The notes: generated by a model not told the origin, from the sequence alone. A stretch of DNA of 64,000 bases from Spiribacter curvatus (GCF_000485905.1 NC_022664.1:1426001-1490000); one strand, 5' to 3'; numbered from the stretch's first letter, positions 36,965 to 47,787 are shown. Translations and numbers: made by a program.

Positions 36965-38586
36965 GCCTGGAACAGCGGATAATCCGGCGAGAGCATCCGC
37001 CCTTTGGCGGCAATCCGCTGCCAGCGCACATCCTCCGGGTCGTTGATCTGTGCCTGCAGGACATGCGCCTCCGACTCGAACCCCGCCTGATCCTCCCGCA
37101 TGGCCAGCACATCGAGCAGCTTGAGCCGCAGATCGACGCTATCCGGCTCCTCCCCCAGGGCCTCGTCGAGCACCGACTGCGCCCCATGCAGCTGACCATA
37201 GGCGATCAGCTCACTCGCCCTTTCGAGTGGATCCCCGGGGGCCTCGTCGAGTGGTCGCACCCGCGTCTCGCCCAGCGATGGCTCGGCGGCCACTGGTCCG
37301 GCGGCGACATCACTGCGTGAGGGCTGCCAGTGCGGCGGCATGGCCGCAGCGGCGGCTCCCTGACGGGCACGTCGCCGCCGTATTCGGAACAGGACGAGCA
37401 TCAGCAGCAATGCGACGCCTCCCAGCGTCCACTGGGCCCAGGGCGCTCGCAGTGTGGCACGCGGGTTGGCAATGGCAGCACGGGCCTCATCCATCAGCCA
37501 GGCCCGGACCATGGCCGCCGTTACCGCATCGGCGCGCTCCTCGACGGCCGTGGCGGCGGTCGGAGCGGCAGATGCCGTCGGACGCGATGCCGGCACCGAC
37601 TGCGCCAGCAGCCCCTCCAGCCGTTGCACATCGGACTGCAGCTGCGCGAGCGTTTCCTGAAGGGACCGGTTCTGCGCGCTCAGCGATTCATTGGACGTCT
37701 CCAGGCGATCCAGCTGCGCCTCCAGCGGCGCCAGGGCCTCATTGACCCGTGCATCCCGCTCCGCCGGTGTGGGCTGTGTTGCCGCGGGATCCGCTGGAAG
37801 CAGCGCCAGCATCGGACGGATATCGCTCACGGGTTCCGGGGATTGCGGGGGTTCCGATGGCTCTGGCGCCTCTGGGGCCTCGGGAGCCGACTCCTCCACC
37901 GCCTGTGGTCGTTCGCCGGTCCGCCATGTCCGCTGCTGGGCCAGCACGCGTTCGGTGGCGGTCGCCTCATCCGGGAACCGGAGCGCATCACCCCGGGGCA
38001 CAGTCAGAAAAGCATCGCGTTGCAGGGCATTGACGTTGTCGGCGTTGAAACTGGCCGGATTCTCGGCCAATAGCGACAGCATCATCTGGTTATTGGTGAC
38101 CGCTTGCGGACGCAGCTGCTCGGCAATGCTGTAGAGCGTATCGTCGCCCTCGGTGGGTCCGTAACGGGCCGTCGATGACGCGGTGCCCTGCAGGGCCACC
38201 CCATCGCTTTCCACCCGGTAGCGGCGCAGGACCCGGCCCTCCGACCAGCGCAGTCGCACCAGAAACTCGAGCGCCGGGCCGTCCGCCGCCAACTCCGGCG
38301 GATTCGCCGTCGTCACCTGGATATCATCAGTGGCCGCTCCGCCGCGCGTCAGCATCAGGCCGGGCGGCAGCGCCGACGGGTTGATACCGGCCTCGGCATG
38401 GGCACGGTCGCCGGCGAGATCGGCCTGTACCCGATCCAACGACATACCGCCGGCATCGATGATCGGGATACGGCCCGATAACGGTGCACCGGGTTGCGAT
38501 TCCAGCGCCAGATCGCCCAACTGCAGTGCCCATGCTGAAGGCAGGGCCATCAGCCACAGGACGGTCAGGACGACCGCGCGGCGCAT
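36961..38586 (-). CDS. fimV: FimV-family protein, short form
   Basis: 541 aa, well below the 900 or so of Pseudomonas FimV. A signal peptide ends near A20; the FimV N-terminal region follows (LQLGDLALESQPGAPLSG) with a LysM-like segment around residues 140-200. A proline/glutamate-rich linker (about 225-265) and a coiled coil (about 275-335) lead to a membrane helix near residue 390, a basic stop-transfer and a C-terminal cytoplasmic FimV/TPR-like domain with ASELIAYGQLHGAQSVLDEAL. FimV organises cell poles, twitching motility and septal peptidoglycan binding. The shortening falls mainly in the acidic cytoplasmic part. It is coupled to asd (TGATG) and truA (ATGA). Confidence 0.88.
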   Translation of the reverse strand: MRRAVVLTVLWLMALPSAWALQLGDLALESQPGAPLSGRIPIIDAGGMSLDRVQADLAGDRAHAEAGINPSALPPGLMLTRGGAATDDIQVTTANPPELAADGPALEFLVRLRWSEGRVLRRYRVESDGVALQGTASSTARYGPTEGDDTLYSIAEQLRPQAVTNNQMMLSLLAENPASFNADNVNALQRDAFLTVPRGDALRFPDEATATERVLAQQRTWRTGERPQAVEESAPEAPEAPEPSEPPQSPEPVSDIRPMLALLPADPAATQPTPAERDARVNEALAPLEAQLDRLETSNESLSAQNRSLQETLAQLQSDVQRLEGLLAQSVPASRPTASAAPTAATAVEERADAVTAAMVRAWLMDEARAAIANPRATLRAPWAQWTLGGVALLLMLVLFRIRRRRARQGAAAAAMPPHWQPSRSDVAAGPVAAEPSLGETRVRPLDEAPGDPLERASELIAYGQLHGAQSVLDEALGEEPDSVDLRLKLLDVLAMREDQAGFESEAHVLQAQINDPEDVRWQRIAAKGRMLSPDYPLFQA

Positions 38587-39698
38587 CAGTCTGCCACCAG
38601 CAACCGCAGCATCCGCCGGAGCGGTTCGGCAGCCCCCCAGAGCAGCTGGTCCCCGACGGTGAACGCAGAGAGGTAGTCATCCCCCATGGCGAGCTTGCGC
38701 AGTCGGCCGACCGGGATATCCAGCCCCCCACTGACCGCCGCCGGTGTAAGCTGCCGCTGACTGGCGGCTGGTTCGTTGGGCACCACCTCAACCCAGTCGT
38801 TGGCCTCGCCGAGCATCGCTTCAATGTCGGCGAGCGGGACATCCCGGCGCAGTTTGATCGTCAGCGCCTGGGCATGCGAGCGCATCGCCCCGACCCGGAC
38901 ACAGAGCCCATCGATGGGCAGCGGATTGGCATGGCGGCCAAGGATCTTGTTGGTCTCCACCCCTGCCTTCCATTCCTCGCGACTCTGACCGCTGCTCATG
39001 GCCTGGTCAATCCAGGGAATCAGGCTGCCCGCCAGCGGCACACCGAAATGATCGGCGGGATAGTCCGCGCCCTGTAACGCCATGCTGACATCGCGGTCGA
39101 TATCGAGGATCGCGCCCGAGGGATCATCCAGACGACTGCCGGCGGCATGGTGCAGGTAGCCCATCTGCCGCAGGAGTTCACGCATGTGCTGAGCGCCGGA
39201 GCCCGACGCGGCCTGATAGGTCATCGGCGAAATCCACTCGACCAGATCGTGCTCCAGCAGTCCGCCAATGGCCATCAGCATCAGGCTGACCGTGCAGTTG
39301 CCGCCGACAAAGGTCCGCACCCCATCGTGCAGTCCCTGGCGGATGACACCGTCGTTGACCGGATCCAGCACGATGATGCTGTCGTCGGCCATGCGCAGCG
39401 TCGAGGCCGCATCGATCCAGTAGCCACGCCAGCCGGCCCGACGCAGATCGTCATACACTGCGCCGGTGTAGTCACCGCCCTGGCAGGTCACGATGATATC
39501 CATCTCCGCGAGAGCGTCGATTGAATGGGCATCGCGGAGCTCGGCCACCGGCTTGCCAACATCGGGGCCGGGCCGACCCGTCTGGGATGTCGAGAAGAAG
39601 ACCGGCTCGATGTCGGCAAAGTCATGCTCGCGGCGCATGCGGTCCATGAGCACTGAGCCCACCATGCCGCGCCAGCCGACGAAACCTACCTTATGCAT
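38586..39698 (-). CDS. asd: Aspartate-semialdehyde dehydrogenase
   Basis: 370 aa, as for the gammaproteobacterial enzyme. It reduces beta-aspartyl phosphate to aspartate semialdehyde, feeding lysine/diaminopimelate, threonine and methionine. The NADP-binding start is [19 protein letters not shown], the acyl-enzyme cysteine is in [10 protein letters not shown] and the catalytic histidine in [17 protein letters not shown] 39698 is set by homology and by a GGGGGAT site; the longer frame is antisense-like over leuB. It lies 31 nt after leuB. Confidence 0.97.
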   Translation of the reverse strand: MHKVGFVGWRGMVGSVLMDRMRREHDFADIEPVFFSTSQTGRPGPDVGKPVAELRDAHSIDALAEMDIIVTCQGGDYTGAVYDDLRRAGWRGYWIDAASTLRMADDSIIVLDPVNDGVIRQGLHDGVRTFVGGNCTVSLMLMAIGGLLEHDLVEWISPMTYQAASGSGAQHMRELLRQMGYLHHAAGSRLDDPSGAILDIDRDVSMALQGADYPADHFGVPLAGSLIPWIDQAMSSGQSREEWKAGVETNKILGRHANPLPIDGLCVRVGAMRSHAQALTIKLRRDVPLADIEAMLGEANDWVEVVPNEPAASQRQLTPAAVSGGLDIPVGRLRKLAMGDDYLSAFTVGDQLLWGAAEPLRRMLRLLVAD

Positions 39699-39729
39699 GA
39701 ATATCCCCCAAAAAGAATCGAATGAGTCG

Positions 39730-40809
39730 CTAGCGATCAAGCGCGTTGACGACCGCGTCGCCCATCGCCCGGGTCCCGAGCGCCTGGGCCGGATCAGCCG
39801 CCAGATCGGGGCTGCGCCGCCCCGCGGCAAGCACGCGCCCGACCGCCCGCTCGACACGATCGGCGAGCGCGCCCTCGTCGAGGCTGTAGCGAAGGAGCAT
39901 GGCAACGGACAGCAGCGTCGCCAGCGGATTGGCGACTCCCTGACCGGCGATATCCGGGGCCGATCCGTGAACCGGCTCGTAGAGCCCCCGCCCCCCGGCA
40001 TCGAGCGAGGCGGATGGCAGCATACCGATTGAGCCGGTCAGCATCGCCGCACAATCCGAGAGCACATCACCGAAAAGATTGCCGGTGACAATGACATCGA
40101 ACTGTTTCGGATCACGCACCAGCTGCATCGCGGCATTGTCAACGTAGAGGTGACTGAGCTCGACATCGGGATAATCCGGCGCGATGGATGTCATCACCTC
40201 GCGCCAGAGCTCACTCGACTCGAGCACGTTGGCCTTGTCCACCGAGCATAGCCGTCCGCCGCGCCGCGACGCCGCCTGAAAAGCGGCCCGGCCGATGCGT
40301 TCAATCTCATCGGCCCCATAGACCAGGGTATTAAAGCCCTCGCGGATGCCATCGTCGCGGGTCCGCAGTCCGCGTGGCTGACCGAAATAGATCCCCCCCG
40401 TGAGCTCGCGGAAGATGAGGATATCAAGGCCGGCCACGACATCCGGTCGCAGGGATGAGGCATCCACCAGCTCAGGGAACAGTATCGCCGGTCGCAGATT
40501 GGCGAACAGGCCCAGCGCCGAGCGGATATTGAGCAACCCCGTCTCCGGGCGTTTGTCCCGTGGCAGTCCGTCCCACTGGGGACCGCCGACGGCGCCCAGC
40601 AGGATCGCATCCGCGGCCTCGGCGAGACGGCGGGTGGAAGCCGGGAACGGCTCGCCTTCCGCGTCCACCGCACACCCCCCCAGGTGGGCATACTCGAGCG
40701 TGGCGTCCAGACCGTAATCATCGATCAGGGCCTGGAGGAGTCGATCCGCCTCGGCCACGATCTCGGGGCCGATGTGATCGCCGGGCAGCATCAGGATCCG
40801 GTGGGTCAT
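39730..40809 (-). CDS. leuB: 3-isopropylmalate dehydrogenase
   Basis: 359 aa. It oxidises and decarboxylates 3-isopropylmalate to 2-ketoisocaproate with [32 protein letters not shown] (substrate-contact residues of the IPMDH group) and [14 protein letters not shown] with metal-binding aspartates identify it, and [15 protein letters not shown] is the NAD-binding loop. The ATG overlaps the leuD stop (ATGA). Confidence 0.98.
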   Translation of the reverse strand: MTHRILMLPGDHIGPEIVAEADRLLQALIDDYGLDATLEYAHLGGCAVDAEGEPFPASTRRLAEAADAILLGAVGGPQWDGLPRDKRPETGLLNIRSALGLFANLRPAILFPELVDASSLRPDVVAGLDILIFRELTGGIYFGQPRGLRTRDDGIREGFNTLVYGADEIERIGRAAFQAASRRGGRLCSVDKANVLESSELWREVMTSIAPDYPDVELSHLYVDNAAMQLVRDPKQFDVIVTGNLFGDVLSDCAAMLTGSIGMLPSASLDAGGRGLYEPVHGSAPDIAGQGVANPLATLLSVAMLLRYSLDEGALADRVERAVGRVLAAGRRSPDLAADPAQALGTRAMGDAVVNALDR

Positions 40810-41459
40810 GTCGGTTCCACGTCGCTGAACAACCAGGGCGTGACCTGGCGCTGACGCTGCTCGTAGGCACGGATCTCGTCGGCGTGCTCGAGGGTGACTC
40901 CAATCTCGTCGAGTCCTTCCACCAGCATGTGTTTGCGGTGGGGATCGATCTCGAACGCATACCGGGTGCCATCCGGCGTTGTCACCGACTGCGATGGCAG
41001 ATCGACCGTGAGCGCGTACCCCGGCTGCGCCCAGGTAGCCTCAAACAGCGCCTGGACCGTCTCGGCCGGCAGCGTCAGCGGCAATATCCCGTTCTTCGAG
41101 CAGTTGTTGTAGAAGATATCGGCAAAACTCGGCGCGATCAGCACACGAAAACCGAAGTCCGCCAGTGCCCAGGGCGCGTGCTCCCGCGATGAACCGCAGC
41201 CAAAGTTGGCGCGGGTCAGCAGGATGCTGGCGTCCTTATAGCGGGACTGATTGAGTACAAAATCGCGGTTGAGCGGGCGCTCACTACACTCCTGCCCCGG
41301 TTGCCCCTCATCGAGATAGCGCCACTCATCAAACAGGTTCGGGCCGAACCCCGTCCGGTGGATCGACTTCAGGAACTGCTTGGGAATGATCGCGTCGGTA
41401 TCGACATTGGACCGGTCGAGTGGCGCGACCCGGCCGTTGACTCGGGTGAGTGGTTCCAT
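40806..41459 (-). CDS. leuD: 3-isopropylmalate dehydratase small subunit
   Basis: 217 aa, the normal length of the bacterial LeuD. It contributes the swivelling domain with [15 protein letters not shown] and the flexible [10 protein letters not shown] loop that specifies isopropylmalate. With LeuC it isomerises 2- to 3-isopropylmalate. It sits 3 nt after leuC and overlaps leuB by 4 nt. Confidence 0.98.
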   Translation of the reverse strand: MEPLTRVNGRVAPLDRSNVDTDAIIPKQFLKSIHRTGFGPNLFDEWRYLDEGQPGQECSERPLNRDFVLNQSRYKDASILLTRANFGCGSSREHAPWALADFGFRVLIAPSFADIFYNNCSKNGILPLTLPAETVQALFEATWAQPGYALTVDLPSQSVTTPDGTRYAFEIDPHRKHMLVEGLDEIGVTLEHADEIRAYEQRQRQVTPWLFSDVEPT

Positions 41460-41462
41460 CGC

Positions 41463-42893
41463 CTACTGCTCCAGCTCTCTGACGTCGACAAAATGCCCGG
41501 CAACGGCCACTGCCGCCGCCATTTCGGGGCTCACCAGATGGGTGCGGCCGCCGCCACCCTGGCGCCCCTCGAAGTTCCGGTTCGAGGTCGAGGCACAGCG
41601 CTCGCCGGGGCTGAGCCGATCGGGATTCATGCCCAGGCACATCGAGCAGCCGGCGTCACGCCATTCAAACCCGGCCGCCTTGAACACCTGGTCCAGCCCT
41701 TCCTGTTCGGCCTGCCACTTCACCAGCCCCGATCCCGGGACGACCATCGCCTCGCGGATCCCCCGCGCCAGGCGTTTGCCGCGCAGGATACGGGCCGCCG
41801 CCCGAAGATCCTCGATGCGGGCATTCGTACAGGAGCCGATGAAGATCTTCTCCGGTCGGATCTCGCGGATCGGTGTACCGGCGGTCAGCCCCATATACTC
41901 CAGCGCCCGTTCCATGCCGGCACGCCGCGTCTCATCGGATTCCGCCGTTGGATCGGGCACCACTCCATCCACCGGAACGACCATCTCCGGTGATGTTCCC
42001 CAGGAGACCTGCGGCTTGATCTCCGAGGCATCCAGCGTGACGACCCGATCGAATTCGGCGTCATCGTCACTCACCAGCGTTCGCCAGTACGCCTCGGCCT
42101 GATCCCACATCTCGCCTTTCGGCGAATATGGACGGTCGCGGAGATATTCGATGGTCGTATCATCCACCGCGACCATACCGCAGCGGGCACCCGCCTCGAT
42201 GGACATGTTGCAGATCGTCATCCGCCCGGACATAGGCAGGGATCGGATCGCCTCGCCGCCATACTCCACGGCGTAGCCGGTTCCGCCGGCAGTGCCGATC
42301 CGGCCAATGATCGCGAGCATGATGTCCTTGGCCGTGACACCCGGTCCCGGGCGGCCATCGACACGGATCAGCATGCGCTTCGAGCGCGCCTGCACCACGG
42401 TCTGCGTCGCCAGCGCATGTTCGACCTCAGAGGTGCCGATACCAAACGCCAGCGCCCCCAGCGCACCATGCGTGGAGGTATGCGAGTCGCCACAGACCAC
42501 TGTCATCCCGGGCTGCGTCGCGCCCTGCTCGGGACCGATGATATGCACAATGCCCTGCCGTCGATCCATCAGCCCGAACTGGGTGATGCCATATTCACGG
42601 CAGTTATGACCGAGGGTCTCGACCTGTAGCGCGGAGATCGGATCGGCGATACCGTTGGCGCGGTCGGTGGTCGGAACATTGTGATCGACCACCGCGAGAT
42701 TGGCATTGACCCGCCACAGGGGACGGTCGGCAAGCCGCAGGCCCTCGAACGCCTGCGGCGAGGTCACCTCATGCACCAGCTGCCGATCGATGTAGAGCAA
42801 TGCGGTCCTGTCGCCGTTATCGCGGACGACGTGGGCATCCCAGAGTTTGTCGTAGAGGGTTTTACCGCCCATCAGATCCTCTCGTGCGGCCAT
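41463..42893 (-). CDS. leuC: 3-isopropylmalate dehydratase large subunit
   Basis: 476 aa. It is an aconitase-family enzyme: the [4Fe-4S] ligand cysteines are in [14 protein letters not shown] and [12 protein letters not shown], and [19 protein letters not shown] is diagnostic. It is the first gene of leuCDB; leuA is absent from the window. A well-formed promoter lies only about 12 nt upstream of the ATG, and no Shine-Dalgarno motif is present, so the leader would be very short. Confidence 0.98.
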   Translation of the reverse strand: MAAREDLMGGKTLYDKLWDAHVVRDNGDRTALLYIDRQLVHEVTSPQAFEGLRLADRPLWRVNANLAVVDHNVPTTDRANGIADPISALQVETLGHNCREYGITQFGLMDRRQGIVHIIGPEQGATQPGMTVVCGDSHTSTHGALGALAFGIGTSEVEHALATQTVVQARSKRMLIRVDGRPGPGVTAKDIMLAIIGRIGTAGGTGYAVEYGGEAIRSLPMSGRMTICNMSIEAGARCGMVAVDDTTIEYLRDRPYSPKGEMWDQAEAYWRTLVSDDDAEFDRVVTLDASEIKPQVSWGTSPEMVVPVDGVVPDPTAESDETRRAGMERALEYMGLTAGTPIREIRPEKIFIGSCTNARIEDLRAAARILRGKRLARGIREAMVVPGSGLVKWQAEQEGLDQVFKAAGFEWRDAGCSMCLGMNPDRLSPGERCASTSNRNFEGRQGGGGRTHLVSPEMAAAVAVAGHFVDVRELEQ

Positions 42894-42911
42894 ACGGATA
42901 TTTCTGAAGAC

Positions 42912-42940
42912 AGTATACGCCCCCCGCTCGCGCCGGTTAA
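42912..42940 (-). promoter_or_regulatory. Candidate sigma70 promoter of the leuCDB operon
   Basis: On the minus strand TTAACC (42940-42935) and TATACT (42917-42912) are separated by 17 bp. The -35 box overlaps the stop codon of the MFS gene upstream. The expected start site near 42905 leaves about 12 nt before leuC, too short for a leucine leader peptide, so leu attenuation of the enteric kind is not possible here. Confidence 0.55.
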
Positions 42941-44100
42941 GCGCGCGCCGGATACAACCGCTCTCGGGCCGGCACGACGATAGCGGCGGTCATCGCGGCC
43001 AGCGCGGCGACCCCGGCCGCCAGGTAGAAGGTCTGTGAGCCACCGGCGGTATCCCAGAGGTTACCCGCCACAAAACTCCCCAGCGCGACGCCGGCGCCAA
43101 AGGTCATGCTGCTGTAGATCGCCTGGCCGCGGCCCTGCAGACGACCGGTGAAATATCGATGGATCAGCGAAATCGCCGACGCATGATAGACACCATAGGT
43201 CGCGGCATGGAGCAGCTGGGCCAGTCCCTGGGTCGCGGCCACCTCAGGGAAACGCGCGACCAGCAGCCAGCGCACGACACCCAGCGTCATGGCGATTGTC
43301 AGCAGCCGACGCGGACCGAAACGGGGCAGCCAACGGGGCATCAGCAGGAATACCGCGATTTCGGCGATCAGCGCGATGGCCCAGAGCAGACCAATGGCCG
43401 TTGCGCTATAGCCATACTCCTGGAGATAGATGCTGTAGAACGCGAAGAAGGGACCATGGCTGACCTGCAGTAGAAAACAGGCGATCAGCAGACCAAAAAC
43501 CGACGGCTGCCGCAGCACCGCCAGCAACCCACCCGCGTCACTGGAGTGATCGCCCTCATCGGCCTGCGGGACCGTCAGACTCACCAGTGCCAGGAGGGTG
43601 AACAGCCCCATCAGCACCAACGGCACGATCTCCACGCCAATCCGGTCGATGCCCTCACCCACGGCCAGCACCGATACCATGAAGCCCACCGTCCCCCACA
43701 CACGGATGCGCGGATAGCGGTGCGTCTGACCGACAAGATGGTTCATGGTATTGGCTTCGAACTGCGGCATCGCGGCGTGCCAGAAGAAACTGAAGCCGAT
43801 CATCACAACCGCCATCCAGGCGAATCCGCCGCCGGGCAGGAGCACCCCGGAGAAGACGATCAGTGCCGCCATGCAGGCCATCCGGATAACCACGATCCGC
43901 TGGCCGGTGTGATCCGCCACCCAGGCCCAGAGATTCGGTGCAATGATCTTGGTGCCATGCAGCAGCGCGATGAGCGTCCCGATCGCCGCCGCTTCAAACC
44001 CCCGCGCCTTGAGATACGGCCCCCAATAGGGCGACAGCACACCCAGCACCCCGAAGAATGCCAGGTAGAACGCCGACAGACGGACATAGGGAAGCGCCAC
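42937..44100 (-). CDS. MFS transporter, 3-phenylpropionate permease (HcaT)-like
   Basis: 387 aa with 12 predicted membrane segments. It starts [19 protein letters not shown] and contains [13 protein letters not shown] and [16 protein letters not shown], sequences typical of the HcaT/'nucleoside-H+ symporter-like' MFS_1 group. The transported compound is unknown; most family members annotated as phenylpropionate permeases lack evidence. The location after aroC is also found in Pseudomonas, but the link to aromatic metabolism is speculative. It is 15 nt after aroC. Confidence 0.87.
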   Translation of the reverse strand: MALPYVRLSAFYLAFFGVLGVLSPYWGPYLKARGFEAAAIGTLIALLHGTKIIAPNLWAWVADHTGQRIVVIRMACMAALIVFSGVLLPGGGFAWMAVVMIGFSFFWHAAMPQFEANTMNHLVGQTHRYPRIRVWGTVGFMVSVLAVGEGIDRIGVEIVPLVLMGLFTLLALVSLTVPQADEGDHSSDAGGLLAVLRQPSVFGLLIACFLLQVSHGPFFAFYSIYLQEYGYSATAIGLLWAIALIAEIAVFLLMPRWLPRFGPRRLLTIAMTLGVVRWLLVARFPEVAATQGLAQLLHAATYGVYHASAISLIHRYFTGRLQGRGQAIYSSMTFGAGVALGSFVAGNLWDTAGGSQTFYLAAGVAALAAMTAAIVVPARERLYPARA

Positions 44101-44115
44101 GCCGAGACCCCGCGC

Positions 44116-45219
44116 TCAGTCGTCGACGCGGGCCGGGATCACCGGCGTGCCGGAATCGACATCGGCGTTCTGGCCACGATGACGCAGATAGTGATCCATG
44201 AGCACCAGCGCCAGCATCGCCTCGGCGATCGGCGTCGCACGAATCCCGACGCAGGGGTCGTGGCGTCCAGTGGTCACGACTTCCTGCGGATCACCATGGA
44301 TATCCACCGACCGCCCCGGAATACGGATGCTCGATGTCGGTTTGAGGGCCATGCGGGCGACCACATCCTGACCGGTGGAGATACCGCCGAGGGTCCCGCC
44401 GGCATGATTGGAGAGAAACCCCTCGGGGGTGATCTCATCACGATGCTCGGTGCCCTTCTGCGCGGCGCTCTCAAAGCCCGCGCCGATTTCGACACCCCGA
44501 ACCGCATTGATACTCATCAGCGCATGGGCGATATCCGCGTCGAGCCGATCGAACACCGGCTCGCCCAGTCCCGGTGGGACGTTGCGGGCCATCACACCCA
44601 CTGAGGCGCCCACGGAGTCGCCTGACTTACGCAGCCCGTCCATATACGCCTCGAGTTCGGGGAGACGTTCCGGCTGACCACAGAAAAACGGGTTGGTATC
44701 GACACTCGCCCAGTCCTCGAGCGCAAGCTCGATAGAACCAAGCTGACTCAGCCAGCCGCGGATCTCGATGCCGAGTCGCTCGAGGAGGTATTTACGGGCG
44801 ATGCCCCCAGCGGCGACGCGAACAGCCGTTTCCCGGGCGGACGAACGGCCACCGCCGCGGTAGTCCCGGGTGCCGTACTTTTGCCAATAGCTGTAGTCGG
44901 CATGCCCGGGGCGGAACAGCTCGCTGATCTTGGAGTAATCCTTGGATCGTTGATCCATGTTCTCGATGAGCAGACCGATCGGCGCTCCGGTCGTCTGACC
45001 CTCGAACACGCCCGACAGGATGCGGACTTCGTCGCCCTCGCGGCGTTGCGAGGTATGCCGGGAGGTACCCGGCTTACGCCGGTCGAGATCGCCCTGCAGA
45101 TCGGCTTCGTTGATCGCGAGACCCGGCGGACAACCATCGACTACCGCCCCCAGAGCGGGGCCATGGCTCTCGCCGAATGTGGTGACCGTAAACAGTCGGC
45201 CAAAGGTATTTCCGGACAT
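44116..45219 (-). CDS. aroC: Chorismate synthase
   Basis: 367 aa. It converts EPSP to chorismate, the last common step of aromatic amino-acid synthesis, using reduced FMN. The family signatures are [48 protein letters not shown] (residues near 105-135, here in shortened form) and the C-terminal [18 protein letters not shown]. It lies 32 nt after prmB, an arrangement (prmB-aroC) widespread in gammaproteobacteria. Confidence 0.98.
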   Translation of the reverse strand: MSGNTFGRLFTVTTFGESHGPALGAVVDGCPPGLAINEADLQGDLDRRKPGTSRHTSQRREGDEVRILSGVFEGQTTGAPIGLLIENMDQRSKDYSKISELFRPGHADYSYWQKYGTRDYRGGGRSSARETAVRVAAGGIARKYLLERLGIEIRGWLSQLGSIELALEDWASVDTNPFFCGQPERLPELEAYMDGLRKSGDSVGASVGVMARNVPPGLGEPVFDRLDADIAHALMSINAVRGVEIGAGFESAAQKGTEHRDEITPEGFLSNHAGGTLGGISTGQDVVARMALKPTSSIRIPGRSVDIHGDPQEVVTTGRHDPCVGIRATPIAEAMLALVLMDHYLRHRGQNADVDSGTPVIPARVDD

Positions 45220-45251
45220 GTCCGTCAGTCGTCTCCATCAAAGGGTGGCAA

Positions 45252-46163
45252 TCAGCGGGCGGCGAAGGCGCTCCGCAACGTACTGGCATCGACGGCGAAA
45301 ACGCCCTGTCCACCCCGCTCGAACTCGAGCCAGGTGACCGGCAGACCGGGGAAGGCTGCCTCAAAGGCGTCCACGCCATGGCCGATCTCGGCGATCAGCA
45401 TCCCCTGATCAGTGAGCCGCTGTGCGGCCTGCGGCAGCAGACGCCGGACCGCATCGAGGCCATCGTCGCCGGCGGCGAGGGCCGCACGCGGCTCATGTCG
45501 ATACTCGGGCGGCAGCGCCGCCATCGCCTCTGCATCGACATAGGGCGGATTGCTGACAATCAGGTCAAGCACTGGTTCCGGCGCGAGGGCATCGAGCAGA
45601 TCCGAGGACTGTACATGGACCCGTTCCGCGACGCCGTAACGAACCGCGTTTTCACTCGCCCAGGCCAGCGCCGGTGGCGCATTGTCGAGGGCCTCGACCT
45701 CCGCGTGTGGCAGCGCCAGCGCCGCGGCGATCGCAATGCAGCCGCTGCCGGTCCCGACATCGGCGATACGCGTCAGCCGACCGGGATCGACCCACGGCGC
45801 GAACCCCGCCTCGATGAGCTCGGCGATGGGTGAGCGTGGAATCAATACCTGTTCATCGACGCCGAAGGCGAGCCCGCAGAACCACGCCTCGCCAAGGATA
45901 TAAGGCACCGGACGACGGTGCGTGACGCGCTGATCAATGCGCGCGAGCAGCAACTCCCGCTCGTCGGCGGTCAATGCACAACTGAAGTACACCGAATGCA
46001 GATCAGGCGGTAGATGCAACGAGCCCAGAACCAGCGCCGCCGCCTCATCAAGCGCGTTGTCGGTGCCATGTCCATAATGCAGGCCCGCCGCCTGAAAGCG
46101 GCTGGCTGCCCAGCGGATGAAGTCACCCAGGGTGCGCAGTGCGTCGGTCGCCGTACCATTCAT
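45252..46163 (-). CDS. prmB: 50S ribosomal protein L3 N5-glutamine methyltransferase
   Basis: 303 aa. The class I methyltransferase motifs include IADVGTGSGCIAIA (SAM binding) and the glutamine/adenine N-methyltransferase motif VSNPPYVDAEAM. Assignment to PrmB rather than PrmC (release-factor methyltransferase) rests on the N-terminal LGDFIRWAASRFQAAGL region, the YGHGTDNALDEA segment and the position upstream of aroC. It methylates L3 during ribosome assembly. It is the first gene of the 18-gene minus-strand run and divergent from the Sco1-type gene. Confidence 0.94.
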   Translation of the reverse strand: MNGTATDALRTLGDFIRWAASRFQAAGLHYGHGTDNALDEAAALVLGSLHLPPDLHSVYFSCALTADERELLLARIDQRVTHRRPVPYILGEAWFCGLAFGVDEQVLIPRSPIAELIEAGFAPWVDPGRLTRIADVGTGSGCIAIAAALALPHAEVEALDNAPPALAWASENAVRYGVAERVHVQSSDLLDALAPEPVLDLIVSNPPYVDAEAMAALPPEYRHEPRAALAAGDDGLDAVRRLLPQAAQRLTDQGMLIAEIGHGVDAFEAAFPGLPVTWLEFERGGQGVFAVDASTLRSAFAAR

Positions 46164-46224
46164 AGGATCAGTTTATCAGGCTCTTCGGGTCATGAACGCC
46201 GCCGGGAATGGCATAATGGGGCTT

Positions 46225-46875
46225 ATGAGGATTGGATCAGGCCTTCGACTCTTCGCGCTGGTGGCAGTGGTGATGGCCATCGTGGCCGCGGCCGCCACGG
46301 CTCTATGGCCGGAGAACGCCATTGGACCCGGCCAGGATACCGGCGTTGCCGTGGGCACCGTACTGCCAGAGGCCCGCGAGTTGCCCGCGGTCACCCTGAC
46401 TGACCATCAGGGTGAAAACTGGACCCGTGAATCCCTCAAGGGTGAGTGGCAGTATCTGTTCTTCGGCTTCACGAACTGCCCGGATGTCTGCCCCCTGACG
46501 CTGGCGACACTCGCCGGGGCCCTGGATCAGCTCAAGCAGTCGCAGGCGGCGGTGGTTCCCGGCGTGGTCTTTGTCAGCGTCGATCCACAGCGCGATACGC
46601 CAGCCGCCATGAAAACCTATGTGGAGCACTTCAACGACGACTTCGTCGGCGTGACCGGCGAGCGTGCGGCAATCGATCGGCTGACCGAAGCGCTCGGCAT
46701 CAGTTACACGCTCCACGAGCCTGGCGAAGACGGCGACTACGCGGTCGATCACAGCGCGGCCATTCTGCTGATCGATCCCCAGGGACGGCTCCGGGCCCTC
46801 TGGCAGCCGCCCCACGGTCGCGACGTCCTGGCCAAGGAATTCCGCCAGATCCGCAAACGGTTTCCGTCGGCATAA
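46225..46875 (+). CDS. SCO1/SenC family copper chaperone / thiol-disulfide protein
   Basis: 216 aa from ATG 46225; an in-frame ATG at 46216 would add three residues. One N-terminal hydrophobic anchor (about residues 9-27) directs a thioredoxin-fold domain to the periplasm. The copper site is C85 and C89 in NCPDVCP together with the histidine in YAVDHSAA. Sco proteins help assemble the CuA centre of cytochrome c oxidase; no oxidase gene is in the window, so a redox role remains possible. psd follows after 6 nt. Confidence 0.94.
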   Translation: MRIGSGLRLFALVAVVMAIVAAAATALWPENAIGPGQDTGVAVGTVLPEARELPAVTLTDHQGENWTRESLKGEWQYLFFGFTNCPDVCPLTLATLAGALDQLKQSQAAVVPGVVFVSVDPQRDTPAAMKTYVEHFNDDFVGVTGERAAIDRLTEALGISYTLHEPGEDGDYAVDHSAAILLIDPQGRLRALWQPPHGRDVLAKEFRQIRKRFPSA

Positions 46876-46881
46876 CATGTC

Positions 46882-47787
46882 ATGATCTCAAGGCTTTTCC
46901 GCTACCTCGTCACACTGCTTCCGCAGCACGCGATATCGCGCGTCATCCATGGCCTCGCACGCTGGCGCTGGCGGCCATGGAAAAACCTGCTCATCCGGCT
47001 TTTCACGCGCGCCTATGGCGTGGACTGCGGCGAGGCCGCGGCCAGCGAGCGCAATGCTTACGTGAGCTTCAATGCCTTTTTCACCCGGCCATTGGCACCC
47101 GGTGCACGCCCGATTGCCGATACCAGGGGCACGATCGTGAGCCCGGTGGATGGAGTGATCAGTCAGCATGGCAGCGTCAGCAACGGGCGATTGATCCAGG
47201 CCAAGCGCCAGGACTACAGCGTCACCGAACTGCTCGGCGGCGATGACCAACTGGCTGCGCCGTTTCAGAATGGCCACTTCGCGACGCTTTATCTCTCGCC
47301 CCGGGACTACCACCGGGTGCACATGCCGCTTGCCGGATCGCTGGTGCGGATGCTCCACATCCCAGGCCGGCTGTTCGGCGTTTCACGCCCGCTGGTCCGC
47401 CACGTACCACGACTGTTCGCCCGCAACGAGCGCGTTGTCGGCCTTTTCGACACCGATCAGGGCGCAATGGCGATGGTCCTGGTGGGGGCGATCGGCGTTG
47501 GCAGCATCGAGACCATCTGGGCCGGTGAAATAACGCCTCCGCGCGGGCACCGCATCCGCAACTGGGACTATCAGCACGACCCGCCAGCGCTTGAGGCCGG
47601 CGAGGAGATGGGCCGGTTCAATCTGGGCTCGACCGTGATCCTTTTGTTCGCCGACGCGCGACTGCAATGGGCGGACGGACTGGCTGAGGATCAGCCCATC
47701 CGCATGGGCGAGGCACTGGGCCACCTTGATGGTGCGGCCTCGCCCTCAGGCACGCGTCCAGGGGAAAGCCATCACGCCAGCGAGTGA
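46882..47787 (+). CDS. psd: Phosphatidylserine decarboxylase proenzyme
   Basis: 301 aa. It makes phosphatidylethanolamine at the inner membrane. Self-cleavage at LGST (G249-S250) yields the pyruvoyl alpha subunit; VSPVDGVIS and YLSPRDYHRVHMP, with the Asp-His pair needed for cleavage, are in place. The last 13 residues (289-301, hydrophilic, ending SHHASE) are encoded on sequence antisense to the conserved end of epmA, giving a 42 nt tail-to-tail overlap; this extension is probably not functional. It is cotranscribed with the Sco1-type gene. Confidence 0.97.
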   Translation: MISRLFRYLVTLLPQHAISRVIHGLARWRWRPWKNLLIRLFTRAYGVDCGEAAASERNAYVSFNAFFTRPLAPGARPIADTRGTIVSPVDGVISQHGSVSNGRLIQAKRQDYSVTELLGGDDQLAAPFQNGHFATLYLSPRDYHRVHMPLAGSLVRMLHIPGRLFGVSRPLVRHVPRLFARNERVVGLFDTDQGAMAMVLVGAIGVGSIETIWAGEITPPRGHRIRNWDYQHDPPALEAGEEMGRFNLGSTVILLFADARLQWADGLAEDQPIRMGEALGHLDGAASPSGTRPGESHHASE

